DNA of 64,000 nucleotides from Taeniopygia guttata (lineage: Eukaryota > Chordata > Aves > Passeriformes > Estrildidae). Position numbers and translations under genes: made by a program. Each line of letters opens with the position of its first letter. The first letter of the stretch is position 1. The DNA is taken from positions 108,496,001-108,560,000 of the forward strand of contig NC_133026.1 in the NCBI RefSeq assembly GCF_048771995.1, given 5' to 3'. The notes below the pieces were generated by a model. That model ran no database searches. It had not been told where the DNA came from and was given only the letters and a program-made list of their open reading frames with translations. This document shows, piece by piece, positions 50,173 to 62,079 of the stretch.

Positions 50173-53100
50173 GTGAGTTTCTTTGTATTCAAACCCAATC
50201 ATTACAAAAATGATAATCTGGATTTTCTAGATGACTAGCATCCTCCTCAACCATGAAATTCTGTAACCACTGGGCTTTGTCAGAATGCTATTTCTGGGTT
50301 TTTTTTATAGTAGCATCTTCAGAATTCTTGAAACTTTTTTCTTTTCTTGCCATTTACCTACCTATTTTAAGGTATTATGGAAGGGTCAGGGATCTAGGTG
50401 TCGTGACCTTTTATTTTCCTTTGTTTCCTTCTGTTCATGACTCACATCCTGCATTCTCAATTAAGAGCAAGCTTCACCAAACAAGTGCTTGTCTAAAGCA
50501 CTAAAAATATTTTTGAGGTATGACTAAGGATTCCATATAATGTAATGAAGCCTAAGAGAGGGATAGCAGCCTTAGGATACTGTATGTATTTCTTTGTTGG
50601 TTTCCCTAGATAACATACTGTGTCTGCACTTAAAAGAATTTACTATTTTCATATTTGTGATCTCATTATAAAGGTATAACATTATACCATTTTTCTAGAG
50701 ACATTTGGAGCAACTCTAAATATTGATCAAGCAATCTGTGTGTGTGTAATAACATATCAGTATAAAGCTCTAAGACATTCTGCTTAAAAAATAGATGTTT
50801 AGAAATTAGCTTTGAACAGCATGTTTCAGAGAACTTGCTTTTAAGTGAATGGTAATTCTGCAATTAGCATCCATCTTTTCTTTGGGAGAAGGTTTTTACA
50901 GGCTTGGTGAACAGTTCCTATACAACTTCTCCTTTTCCCAAGGTCTCCCATGGCTCTGTTGATTCCAAATGCCCTCTTATGGTGAAAGTGCTGGATGCAG
51001 TCAGAGGAAGCCCTGCATCTGATGTAACTGTTAAAGTTTTTAAACAGGCTGAAGATGGAAGCTGGCAGGACTTTGCTGTTGGGTAAGTTGTGTGGTCTTC
51101 TGGAGTCATTTTCAAGGTGCCTTGGACAAGCAATTGAGGAGTTAATGGAATAGAGCTCTGATCAAAACAGAAATATGTTTTCTGATGTGTACCACATTAT
51201 CAATGTTCACAGCACATGAATTCTGATTTCAAATCCATTAGATTTAAGTGAAATTCATCCATGATTGAAATGCTAATTGCAAAAATGTTGCCCTGATTCT
51301 TAAGATTTTCTAAAATCTTCTAAGTTTACATTCTATTAGAAAACTTTCCCACAAATTTCTATAAACAACATATTGTTTTGCATTCCTTCATGGGAGTGCA
51401 GAAACTTAATGTACTAGTAGTTTGTCCAATGTCTGTAAAGAGGTAGCCCATTCACTCTCCAATCCACTGTCACCTTTGGAGAAATATAAAAGTTAGAATC
51501 AGAGAATAAACCTTCTTCTTTACCTTGCAAATAGCAAGTAGCTCATGTTGTGCTTTCACGTGTCCTATAGCAACCCAAAAATATGTCCAGATGCTCATCT
51601 TATCTTTGTAAGGGACTAGTTTTAATACTTTTTTTTCCTCCTAGCTTCAGTATTATCTTTCCTTTTTATAGAAAGAAAAAAAAAAGCCTATTTACCAGCA
51701 TTTTGTAGGTAATCCATACTAACCTATCTCCATATGTAATGGATTGACTTTTAATAGAGCTTTATGTGCAGCAGTCACATGCAAAATCCTCTCTGTAAGC
51801 TTTTTCTGCACACATGCAAATAATAATTGCATTATTCATCTTCTGCTGTGGACCAAATGTGTTGGTTGGAAGAAACTCCTTGATCAGAAAGTTTTAAAGA
51901 GCCCTATTATAACACAACACAGAAGCAAAATCTCCACAATTAGAGGCCATTTCTCTAGCTCTAAATGTCTTTTTCTAGAATGACAGACCAATACCAACAG
52001 ACACCTAGCATCCTTACAAATACCTTAGGACATCACAGAGGGTGATGAAAATAATTCCTTCAGTCTGTGAACAGGTGTATGAGTAACAGAAGAACACAGT
52101 TTACTAAAATTCAAATAGCTGAGGTATTCAGTCATTTTACTTTGATTGCAAGAATTCGTTGAATCAGATATTTAAATAACTCAAGAGAAGTCTCCAGTAG
52201 CAGCAGAATATTCAAGCACAGAATTATAGGCACAAGAATGGACAGGAGTCAACTGTACATTTAACTGTCTATTACCAGGATTTTTTATAGCATGATTTAC
52301 ATATAAGCAGCAGGTAAAAAAAAAAAAAAAAAGAAGACTGCAAGGAGAGATAACTTTCTCATCTGAATGGTTTATTTTTATATATTGAAAACAAAAAAAC
52401 CCTTTTCTCCTTTGAAAAGTTGCAAGACAATTTACAAGAGTGAAAAAAAAAAGAACTCCACTTCCAAGTGCTGAGTGTTAACCTTAGAATAAATTACTCC
52501 TTAAATGGATTTATATACTTTAATGAACAGAAAAACTCCATGAAAAGTGACACATTTTTTTCAAGGAAAGAAGAGACAAAGATAACATCCCTAGTGAGCA
52601 TCCCTTTCGTTATTAGAAAACCAAATTATTTAAAATGTTTCATCAAGTACTGTTTAACAACTAATACAAAATACAATTTACAGAAGAATAAGAGAAATGT
52701 AATGTCATTATTAAATGCCCTCACTTCTGGGGCATAAAGTGTTTTCCTGTTCAGTTTGCAACCCTGCTCTCAACAAGTCCATGGAGACAAATCCTGTAGT
52801 TCTTAGGCAACTTCTGCTGACACTTTAGGTTAGTATACTTAAGAAAATTTAATTACATCTTCTTAAACATAAATTAAGAAGATTAACTCTAGGCAAGTGA
52901 GAACCATTTTGCTGGAGGATGGCAGTGAATGAACATTAAATCACAACTTTTATTGCTGTAAAGATTTTGACATTTTTCTTGACTTGCATCATAACCAAGG
53001 CTGTTTTCAGTGATACCATTGACTTTAGGTGATGACAGTTGTTTGAACCAAGTTTTCACGTACAATTACAATTTTATTCTTTTTGGAAAGCCAGAATTTC

Positions 53101-56100
53101 CCTGTGTAAAAACAGCTGAAAACATGAATGAAATCCAGGAACACAATCTGTAAATACTCCTGTCAGGTGAATAACATTTTGAAGTTACAATAACTAGCAG
53201 ATACATATGAGAAAGTTGGATTTTGTGCAAATGTCTGTTATAGTTACGTTTTTACTATTTTGTTTTCTTATTTTTACTTTGCAAGCACACTTCATGGAAT
53301 TAAGCAAATGTACTTAGCAACTGTTGAATTTGAGTAATGGTGTTTAAGGGGCAGTGGGAGAGTTAGAATAGTAGGAGCTGACTTTATTAAGAGGCTTATT
53401 TCAAAATTACTCTAGCTAAAAATATGCAAAAAGAGATAACTTCAGCGTAACATAGTAGAGAAGGGTTTAGGACACAGAACATGTGATTCGGATTCTATAT
53501 GAGCTCCTCCTATGACTAACTTTGATCTTCTCACTCCTCACAAGTTTTTGGAAATTTAGATGTCATCATGTGGTTCAAGAGTTGCAGTCAGTCACGTTTT
53601 TTTAACAAGTAGTTACCCACGTGCAACCATAGCTGGGTTACAAGTCATGAAAGAAAAGACTTTTGTGTATTTGAAGCAGTTCTCCAACCCTCCCGTTTTT
53701 TTTTTTGTTTTGTTTTTTAAACTCCAAAATAAGAGCTTGTGTTCCTGAGATATTTCCTCATCAGTCTGCATCTGACAGCACAGTTTATCTCAGTGCAGTA
53801 TGTCCTAAGAGTTCATAAACATCATTGTAAAGACAGTGTAGGTTTAACCTGGCCACAATATACAACTAAGGTCCAGATAGTCAAAACGAGGTTCAAGATT
53901 GCAGCATGGGCTGGCACTGCAGTAACTTCACTGGAAAAAGCACAGCTTTTTAATTTAACTGTCCATCTTACACCAGATGCTGGCAGTCCACATGCTATTA
54001 AGAATAAGGAACCATGTTATATTTAGTCCCCCACTCAGACAGAAATACAAGTGCAGTTCAGAAGCCATCACAGCATTTTGCTACCAGCCCTGAATGCTGA
54101 GCATTCTCTGCCTTATGCTAATCCTCTCCAGGCTCTGAATCACACACTGTCCTGTTGTCTGTCAGTGCAGCAGTGATGCTGAAGGGTTTCCTTGTAAGAC
54201 CAGTTGTATTGAATGGCTACCACTTAATAATTGAAAGAAAGTGCCATTAACTTCTGGTAGTGGGCATGCCTTTTCAAGTGAGCTCTTGTTTCCAAGTTTC
54301 CCAGCTGTTCTGGATGGTTAACATCTGACACTCTGGAGCAGTACCCCTGAGGGAAAGCACCATTCCAGCTCCATCCACACTTTTCTCAAACTAAAACTAA
54401 TTTGTTTTTCTGAACAAAGATTTTGAGGCGGACACCATTTTTCCTTCTAATTGCTTGTCTGGACTATCCAGATTACAGGCAGAAGTATGTGGATTGCTAA
54501 CTTCTCTCTTCTGCAGGATCTTAGTAGTTCTGTTTCACAGCTTCAAGGACACTCACAAATGAATTCTTTCTTCTTTTATTAAAGAAAGATAGATCAAACC
54601 AGAAATTACTAATTAAACTAAAAGAAAACAGATGCATATATTTTACAAATTGACTGAGATACTTGTTTCAAATAGGACTTTGATTCTCTGCAGGTTTAAT
54701 CTGCCTTTGATACACTTGATTACGTATTGGATCAGTGAGATCTTGTCAGTCTTGACAAATAAGAAAAATTAAAATTAGCATGGGATTTTCAGTCCTGCTA
54801 CCTCTTAATTTAAGCAAAAACTCTGTAGTTCAGTCTTTTTTAATTTACCACGATTAACCAAAGTTTACAAATAAGGTGAAGGAGGAGAAAGAGACTGGGA
54901 AAGAAAAGCCCAATAGCACAACTGATTCTGTCCTAGAAAAGCAGCATGTCACAGCTTTCTCCACTTCCTCTCCTCCTCAAGTTTGTTTTCTGCCTAGGCA
55001 GTTACTACTTGCCATAAGACAGGAAAGTTCCACTAACTCTCCCAGTCAAGGCTTTCTTCATTTTTCCTTCAACTAAATCATGTGCTTATGAAGTGCTATA
55101 AATATCAAATAAATATTTTCAGCAGAAAAAGACCCAAACAAAAACAAACAAACACAAAAGGTTAAAAAAATTAGAAACTAAGTAAAAGGAGGGAAAAGAG
55201 ATAAATGGGGTTTAGGAGCTAAGCATGTAAATATTTAAACAGCTGTCATACAAAGCTCGAAAAACCTCCTTTTTCAAATAAATAGGATGCAATGCTGGCT
55301 ATACTTCCTTCTTACTGCTGGAGTTTCTACATCCACAGTTTTTTGTTCTGAGCTGAACACATAAGCTCTGAGCTGGGAATTCCTATTGCTCATTTATTTG
55401 GTACCCAGTGGAAGAGGCCCCTGCTTTTTGACCAAGGCATTGTAATTCAAATTATTAAAATCTTATGATGCAAAATTGCTTTTCCAAGACATTACCACTA
55501 AGGGTCACATAAAATCACATCAGTGTATAGGAATAAACTCCAGATCCTCTGTGCTAATAACTAGAGAACAAAATAATTTCCAAAAAAATTTCTCTCTCTC
55601 CTTAGTTTTATTTTGAGATTTGGCATCTTGCCTCTCATCATGATATTCCTTCTCCTAAGACAGTAACCTTTGGTTCCAGAGGACATTTGGTACAAGTTAA
55701 ACATGATACTAAAAGAGGGACCTTAAACCAGCCAGCTTTGATTTGTGATGTATATGGGTGAGTTGGTAGCAAGGACGGACTTTGAAATGTATAGAAACAT
55801 ACACTACATAGAGGGAAGGAATTATTTCAGATAATTAGGCTGCACAATGTAGAATTTGGCACCTCTGCTATTTAATATTCCGCACTATTTCTGTTTAAAT
55901 GATAATATAAAATATTTATATAGGTATTTAATAATTACAGGAAAACCACAGAGTATGGGGAGATTCACGAGCTCACGACAGAAGAACAGTTTGTAGAGGG
56001 AAAATACATGGTGAAGTTTGAAACCAGCTCCTACTGGAAGGCGCTCGGGCTTTCTGCATTCCATGAATACGCTGATGTGAGTAGTGGCAAACATCCTTGA

Positions 56101-58015
56101 TAACCAGTACACACTGTCTGTGTAGTGGCATCAGTTGGAAAAAGCAAACACAGCCCTTTAATACTGAAGGAGCAGCAACACACAGTGAAGTGGTTCACTG
56201 CCACACAGCACTGGGCAAATAAAGGCAGTAAACATCCAGCTAAGCCACAGGAAGGAGCCAAATTCCCTGCAAATGCTGACACAGCTGCACCCATTCACCC
56301 CCTTATGCCAGTAGGGAATCTTGCTTGAAAAGAGATACATTATTCAATAGTAGACAGTGTTTATAAAAACAAACAAGGAAAAAAAAAAAAAAAGAACCAA
56401 AAGAAAAAAAGACTGCTTTTTCTGATGCTGAAGGAATGGAGAGATTTGGAAAACCTAATTTTATAGTAAATAAGCTATGTTTATATCAGAGGTATTCTAC
56501 CCGTATCAGTCACATGAAAATCCCTGAATTCTAATATGACATGTAATTGCAAAAAAACCCCAATTATTTCTGGTGTGCCCTTTTTTTTTTTTTAATGATG
56601 TTCAATACCAAAATATACAGCTAAAAATAAAGGAGGTATGAAAAAAGTAAAGAAATACCATAGTGGGAATGGAAAAGTTGTCTATTTTGTTGATACTCAA
56701 ATTTCACAAGCAGGCCAGCAATGTGATAATGTCCTGTCTCTCCCTTTGCTTTCATTTTGATTTATTGTGTACTCTATTCTACTACATTTACTTAGCACAT
56801 CCAAAAATCTGTTTAAATTCTTCAGGCTTAATCTGTCATCAAATTTAAGGTTCCCCAACTTAAGTACTCTGAAACAGCTGCTGGTGGTGTTGTAGAACAT
56901 TTCAAACCACAAGTTCATGGAGCTCTAGTGGAAGACTAAAGGAAATTACCGAGTCCCAGATCCATTAAATCTGAGGTGCCATTTGGGTGATTTAGGTCAA
57001 AAAATGAAGCCTCAAAAGTATTCCCTAACCATTTGTATGTCTGAAAGTTGTAAGGGCTACACCTCAGAAGGTGCTTAAAAGTGCCTGACTGAGATTATTC
57101 CAGCTAGGCTGAAGAAGCTTTTCCTTGACATAATATAGCCTATAGGCCAACAAGCTAGCCTGGGAAGTGGGGAGAGTTCAGGGACTGAATGTGTACAGAG
57201 TAACTGAAGCCTACAGTCCTCAGAAGCTTAGACTTTGGTTGTAGGAGAGAACTCTCTAGTCTACTTATAGAAAGTGTCTCATGGTTTAGAAAATATATCA
57301 AATAGTAGGCTAAGGAAAGCTGGATTCTGATTTTTTAACCCAGGTGACAATACTTTCCTTTCCCATTGGACTAATTTGAATTGTCTTAGGGTAAGGGTCT
57401 CTTGTTGTTCTGGCAAATCTAGCCACTCAGTTCTTAATGCAAAAACTGACCCATCACCAGCTGTCTTAAAAACAGGAGGGGGCACTGAAGTACAGAAAAT
57501 AGCTTTGGGCTCCATCTGCCTGCCTTGTTTGGCCACATCACACAGGAGTTGTATTTAAATTCCCTAGGTGGAATTTCACCCCTGTCTTTCTTACTGGTCA
57601 TTTGAGATACTTCCCCCTTAGCCTCGTATTCCACATCACAAAGCAGTTTGCCCGGCTCAGGTGTGGGTATTTCCATCCAGCTTCACCGCAGCTGAGGCTC
57701 TCTGTGGACCTCGGCCCAATTGTCACAAATATCTCAGTCCTTGGCAATCACAAAATAATGGGAAGCATTACCCTTCAGAGGGGTAAAAGCACTGAGCAGG
57801 ACCAGCAAAGTGCTCTGCAGATGAAGTGGGGTGTGCTGCCTAGCTGTTAATAAGGGAGCTTTGGCTGTATTGCTGTTCATCATGACCACGAGTGTTCCCT
57901 TTTCCAGGTGGTGTTCACTGCTAATGATTCCGGTCACCGCCACTACACCATCGCCGCTCTCCTCAGCCCTTTCTCCTACTCAACCACTGCTGTTGTCACT
58001 GATCCCCAGGAATAA
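50104..58015 (+). CDS. TTR: Transthyretin, complete, 4 coding exons
   Basis: Transthyretin is a secreted homotetramer that carries thyroid hormones in plasma and cerebrospinal fluid and binds retinol-binding protein. Exons 50104-50172, 50943-51082, 55941-56076 and 57908-58015 sum to 453 nt, giving 150 residues, the length known for bird TTR. A 20-residue signal peptide ending SEA is followed by the mature [15 protein letters not shown]. Conserved marks are the [16 protein letters not shown] strand with the channel Lys, the TTEEQFVEG loop, [22 protein letters not shown] and the C-terminal [18 protein letters not shown]. Exon 2 is 140 nt, 9 longer than the eutherian exon as remembered, giving the longer, more hydrophobic N-terminus described for birds and reptiles. 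It follows DSG2 on the same strand, as in mammals. Intron 2 is long (4858 bp). Confidence 0.98.
50943..51082 (+). CDS. TTR: TTR exon 2 (residues 24-70)
   Basis: After TTTCCCAAG it encodes [16 protein letters not shown], then the conserved DAVRGSPA and the strand ending WQDFAVG. It is 140 nt, ending in phase 2 before GTAAGT. Confidence 0.97.
55941..56076 (+). CDS. TTR: TTR exon 3
   Basis: It is 136 nt between ATTACAG and GTGAGT, encoding [20 protein letters not shown] through [16 protein letters not shown]. The Ala in LSAFHEY replaces the usual Pro (SPFHE) of other TTRs. Confidence 0.97.
57908..58015 (+). CDS. TTR: TTR exon 4 and stop
   Basis: After TTTTCCAG it encodes [20 protein letters not shown], then [15 protein letters not shown] and TAA (58013-58015). 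It holds the Ser and Thr residues of the hormone channel and the C-terminal strands of the dimer interface. Confidence 0.98.
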   Translation: MVFTANDSGHRHYTIAALLSPFSYSTTAVVTDPQE

Positions 58016-58196
58016 ACATGTACTGTCTTTTTCACACTTTCCTCCACTAGAACTATCATAGGCTTTTATGGGAGGAAGGTTTTTCCTACTGCTAATGCAT
58101 AACTTTTTGCTACATTAGTAGTTGTTTTTTTTTTTTTCCATTTTGTAACCTGGCAAACTACAGACAAGTCAATAAAATATTACTTCTTTAAAACAA
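58016..58196 (+). terminator. TTR: TTR 3' UTR and polyadenylation signal
   Basis: A short 3' UTR ends after AATAAA at 58171-58176; cleavage is expected 10-25 bases later. The AATAAA that overlaps the stop codon (58011-58016) is too early to be the main signal. Confidence 0.8.
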
Positions 58197-60000
58197 TTTG
58201 GACTCAATTAGTGGAATTTTATTGTTTTCTAAAGTATTATGATTTGCATTAAAGTGCACAGGACATATGAAAAACACACATGGGATGACACTTTATTTAG
58301 TTTTGTTATCTTCCTCCACTGCCTTAAAGAAGTCTCACCAAAGACATTGGCTCAAAACAAGAAATTCATATAGTTGTGTTACCTTAAAAAAATTACCAAA
58401 TAAATGTACTCAAAATAAGAAAGTAATCTGTGCTGCTCCAAGTCTTCACACAGAATATATGGTCCCACTATCAACCAGGTCGCAGGGTGAATAAGTAAAA
58501 TTCTGAATACCTAGCAGAAGAACAAACAATGCACAAACCATTGAAATAAGTATGTCCAGAGAGCTGAAAAAATTAAAACCTGTGTACCTTTACTTAAAAC
58601 TTCAGGTAAAACTCAACATGATGTTTCAAGAGGAAAGTTGGCTGCTCAATCAATCTAAGTACTGAAGTAATTTCAATTAGCACTTTTTTTAACATCTTTG
58701 ATTAAAGTAATTATTTGACATCGCACACCCTATATAGGTGAATTCCAGTTAAATCCCTAATAAGTCAAATCTATAGCCATCATTAAAAAGAAATCCAAAA
58801 AGACAAGCGTCATCTTAATATTCTCTTCATATTTTTAGAAACAGGAAAAGGTAAGATTAGAGTGACAGTGATTCAAATAAAGTTGCTGATTTCTATCCCG
58901 TGGCCTATTGAATTTACAATATCCTGAAGGAGAGGAATTGGTTTTAACTGGATTACATAAATTAGAGAGAAAGAAACTGAAATCATGCCAGCCAGAAATC
59001 TGCAGCACTCATTTGCCACTGACCTCGGAGTTTATACCCAGAGCCTGCTGGGATGACAGCATGGCAAGTGAATCCACAAGTTGCAAAAGCTTGCCATTAA
59101 CGTTTCACTGGTTACTTTTCCACAGATTTCTAGATGTTAGCATAGTTACACAACTCTTGCAAGCAGTGCAAACAGTTTCAAAACAGCATCCATCATAAAG
59201 TATGAAGAATTCATGGGATCCTGATATTCCTGGAGCTTGAAAACCGGTAGGTTTCATTTGAAGTGTGTTATGCTAAGCCCTCAAAATAGGACCTAAATTT
59301 GCTCATATAGATATACTTGGAAAAAAAAAAAAACCACACCAAAACAACAAAACAAAGAGAAAAAAACTACTCTGCATGTAGTCATCCCTGTGATGAGAGG
59401 ATAAACCTAGTAAAAAAGTGTATGTACATATGTCTGACCAAAGATCAGAAATACAAAACTGAATTTCGTGAAGTCACATTTCTCTCAATTGAACCAGCAG
59501 CAATGATGCTTCTGGTAGGAGTTGACTTGTAGTTATATGAGGAAAGTCCTGAGCTTGTACTGAATCTGAGGGACAAGAGACACAACTTAAAATACTGTTA
59601 AATTGTACTTCAGAAGTTGATGTGTAGGTATCTTGATGCCATGCTGGAAACCAAAAGCAATATATTTTTCTTCCTAGGGAATGTGCAAGATAAAAAAGTA
59701 GGCCACAGATTATCCACCTATCTTTTATTAGAGCTGGGGAGGAGACTGACACAGAGAGAAATCTCTTAATATATGAACATGGGTGACTCAGTTAAACCAA
59801 GCCATAACCACAGAGAATTTTTCACTGAAATTGCTGCGTTGACATAAAATTTGCATTTCTCTCAGTTATATGAGGTCAGTACAACATTATTCCTCAATAA
59901 AAAGAGAAAAATACAGAATAGACATTTCTTCCAAGATAATTGACACAGTAGTTGAACTAGGCAACGTTCACAATATTTCCACAGACAAGGATAGAAAATA
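58197..60000. other. Short spacer between the two transthyretin genes
   Basis: About 1.8 kb of AT-rich DNA with an A-rich patch near 59321-59340. No exon is recognised. The small size of the spacer shows that the two genes form a close tandem pair. Confidence 0.6.
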
Positions 60001-60012
60001 CTTCTTTTCACA

Positions 60013-60142
60013 GACAAGGTTCATGTTTGTATAGGTTACTTATTTTCTCATTGTTTACTAAGTAAATAGTATGAATCTACATGTTGAAAGTCATAGGGGT
60101 TTTCTGATAAGTAGCTTCATCTCAGAGGCCTTGATATAAAAA
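60013..60142 (+). promoter_or_regulatory. Promoter of the second transthyretin gene
   Basis: ACAAGGTTCATGTTTGTATA, then GGTTACTTATTTTC (HNF1 site at 60035-60044), then TTGTTTACTAAGTAAATA (two inverted FOXA-like half sites, 60051-60068), then TATAAAAA at 60135-60142. The order and spacing follow the mammalian TTR promoter, with only five bases between the HNF1 and FOXA blocks. TATA to ATG is 63 bases, against 64 in TTR. Confidence 0.8.
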
Positions 60143-60197
60143 TCACAGGTCCCACCATTTTCTGCTTGCCGACACAGACTTCCTAGTGGCAGGCAAA

Positions 60198-60266
60198 ATG
60201 GCTTTTCATTCTGTATTTCTGGTTTTCTTAGTCAGCCTGGTACTTTGCTCCGAAGCTTCACCATTG
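60198..60266 (+). CDS. TTR-like exon 1
   Basis: Signal peptide exon with the same length (69 nt) and phase as TTR exon 1. The donor is GTAAGT. Confidence 0.88.
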
Positions 60267-62079
60267 GTAAGTGTCTCAGAACTGAAGTCCTTCTACTGAT
60301 GCAGTCACATTTTTTTTCTTTTACTGTTTTTAACTTTGTGTAAGCAATAGAATATTCTATTTTTTTAATTCTAATTTTGATTTTACAGTATGTACTGACT
60401 GTACTTCTCTGCTGCTGCTCTTTTCTGGTCCTTCTTTCTCCTTCTCTAAGTGAGAGGACTTTATGGGTAGAGAAGTAGCACTTGCCATTAGACATGGCAA
60501 CTACATGAAAAACAACGTAAAACAAGAAAGGAAAAGCTATCATATTTGCTAGACAAAAAACCTTGAGCCTTCATAACATAATGAACAAGCTGTGTCATGA
60601 GGAATTTCATCTCCTGTTGCAAAACCCATGCTGGAGAAAGGCCTTCTCTAGACTTCTGCCTTACTGCTCTACCCACTACAGCGTAATCCCATGTAAGTAA
60701 AGAACAGATCTAAAGCCAGGATTCTTCTTCCAGAGGGCTCATTTATCCCAGGAAAGCAAGCTAAAGACTCAGGTGCTTCAGCCTGAAATTCTCCTACAAC
60801 AGCCTTGTCTCTTTCTCCTTAACTACTTATTTTTCCTCTCAACTCTGATCTTTGGGAAAATAATACCTGGCTAATGTTGTTGAGGAATTAGACTTGCATT
60901 GAGTTCCCAGGGTGTAAAATCAGCAGTGGCAGTGCAGCCCTTCTTGCCAAGGCCTCACGAGTACCACCGGAGAGGAGCCCTGCATTCCAGAGAGGAAGCA
61001 TGAGGAATCTGGGCATACAGGCAGTATAGATACATGCTGATACATTGGTATGATACCAGACAGGGTTCTTGACCCATGGAACATGTAAGAAGGCATGAAA
61101 GAGAGGGCTCTCAATTTTTAACCATCTACATCACAACTGCTTTTACGATGATTAAATGGATATCAGTGACTGCTATTTTGAGATCATCCCTGATTAGCAC
61201 CTTCTACAAAGCTCTGTTTTCTCAGTCTTCATCTGCAGAATTAGGTAAGATCAAAGCCCTGATTCAACTCTGTTTTTGAAAAGGTAAAACATCAGGCCAT
61301 AATCACTATTTGTATTGAATATATTGGGATGAAACTATAGCCATCCTGTATTTGAAGGAACTTTTTCCTCTCCTGTCCTTGTGTAGCTGCTAGAGTTGAT
61401 AAATATGATTCAATATGCTGTCTGGGAGAGAGTCTGTATGTGGTCTTATCATGTTTACAGTAGAATTGTAACTCTGTGGCCACAGAGGTAACTCTATGGC
61501 AACAAGGTATCAGAGGCTCTCAAAGCCAGAAAGCTGTGCTCAAATTGCCAGTCCAAAATACAGGGGAAGAGTTGGCAGATATTTAAACATTTCTGCTACC
61601 TTTGGTGATGTAATTATTTCCTGTTGAGGCCACAATTTAGTTACAACTTCATGCTGGAGATGATGTGCAGCTAAACCATGCCAAAGAAAAAAATAGAAAT
61701 GTGGTCTCAGCTGCAGTGCCTCCTTAGTGTACATGGCTACATGCCAAACAGCTCCTGAAATCTTCCTTCCTGGCTCTACCATATCCAGCCCCCAGAAAGT
61801 TTCAAATTATGTTTCCTCAGTACACAGCAAGATTCTGGTGGAAAATATGGTTTCTATTGTAGATATGAAGAATAATATTCCTTACTGTTTTATGATGCAA
61901 TGTCACTTACCCTTCTTGCAACATAATAATTCTCTCTTCCTATCGCAGGACCCTCTTGATGCCAAGCATCCTCTTTTCGTAAAAGTTGTGGATTCTGTCC
62001 GAGGAAGTCCAGCTCCAAATGTTGCAGTTAAATTATATAAAGAAGCTGCAGATGGATCTTGGGAACTGTTAAATTCTAA
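60198..62079 (+). CDS. Second transthyretin-like gene, exons 1-2; right part outside window
   Basis: A tandem paralogue of TTR on the same strand. Exon 1 (60198-60266, 69 nt) encodes [20 protein letters not shown] plus Ser-Pro-Leu, very close to the TTR leader. Exon 2 (61949-62079, 131 nt) encodes [20 protein letters not shown] and continues to WELLNS, ending in phase 2 before GTAAGT, as in TTR. No stop or frameshift is seen. Roughly 22 of the 39 residues from the Lys before Cys10 onward are identical to the neighbouring TTR. In human mature numbering Cys10 is His, Leu17 of the hormone channel is Val, and Lys15 is kept. It is not HIU hydrolase: it has a signal peptide and Lys where that enzyme has its N-terminal His. 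Exons 3-4 are not found before the window ends, so a pseudogene remains possible. Confidence 0.85.
61949..62079 (+). CDS. TTR-like exon 2
   Basis: The acceptor is TATCGCAG and the donor GTAAGT. It is 131 nt, the eutherian exon 2 length, against 140 nt in the adjacent TTR. The frame joins exon 1 without a break. Confidence 0.9.

Noticed and set aside
60198-62079. Second TTR gene as 5-hydroxyisourate hydrolase
   Set aside because: It has a secretory leader, keeps Lys where HIU hydrolase has its catalytic His, and follows TTR in sequence, exon phase and promoter.
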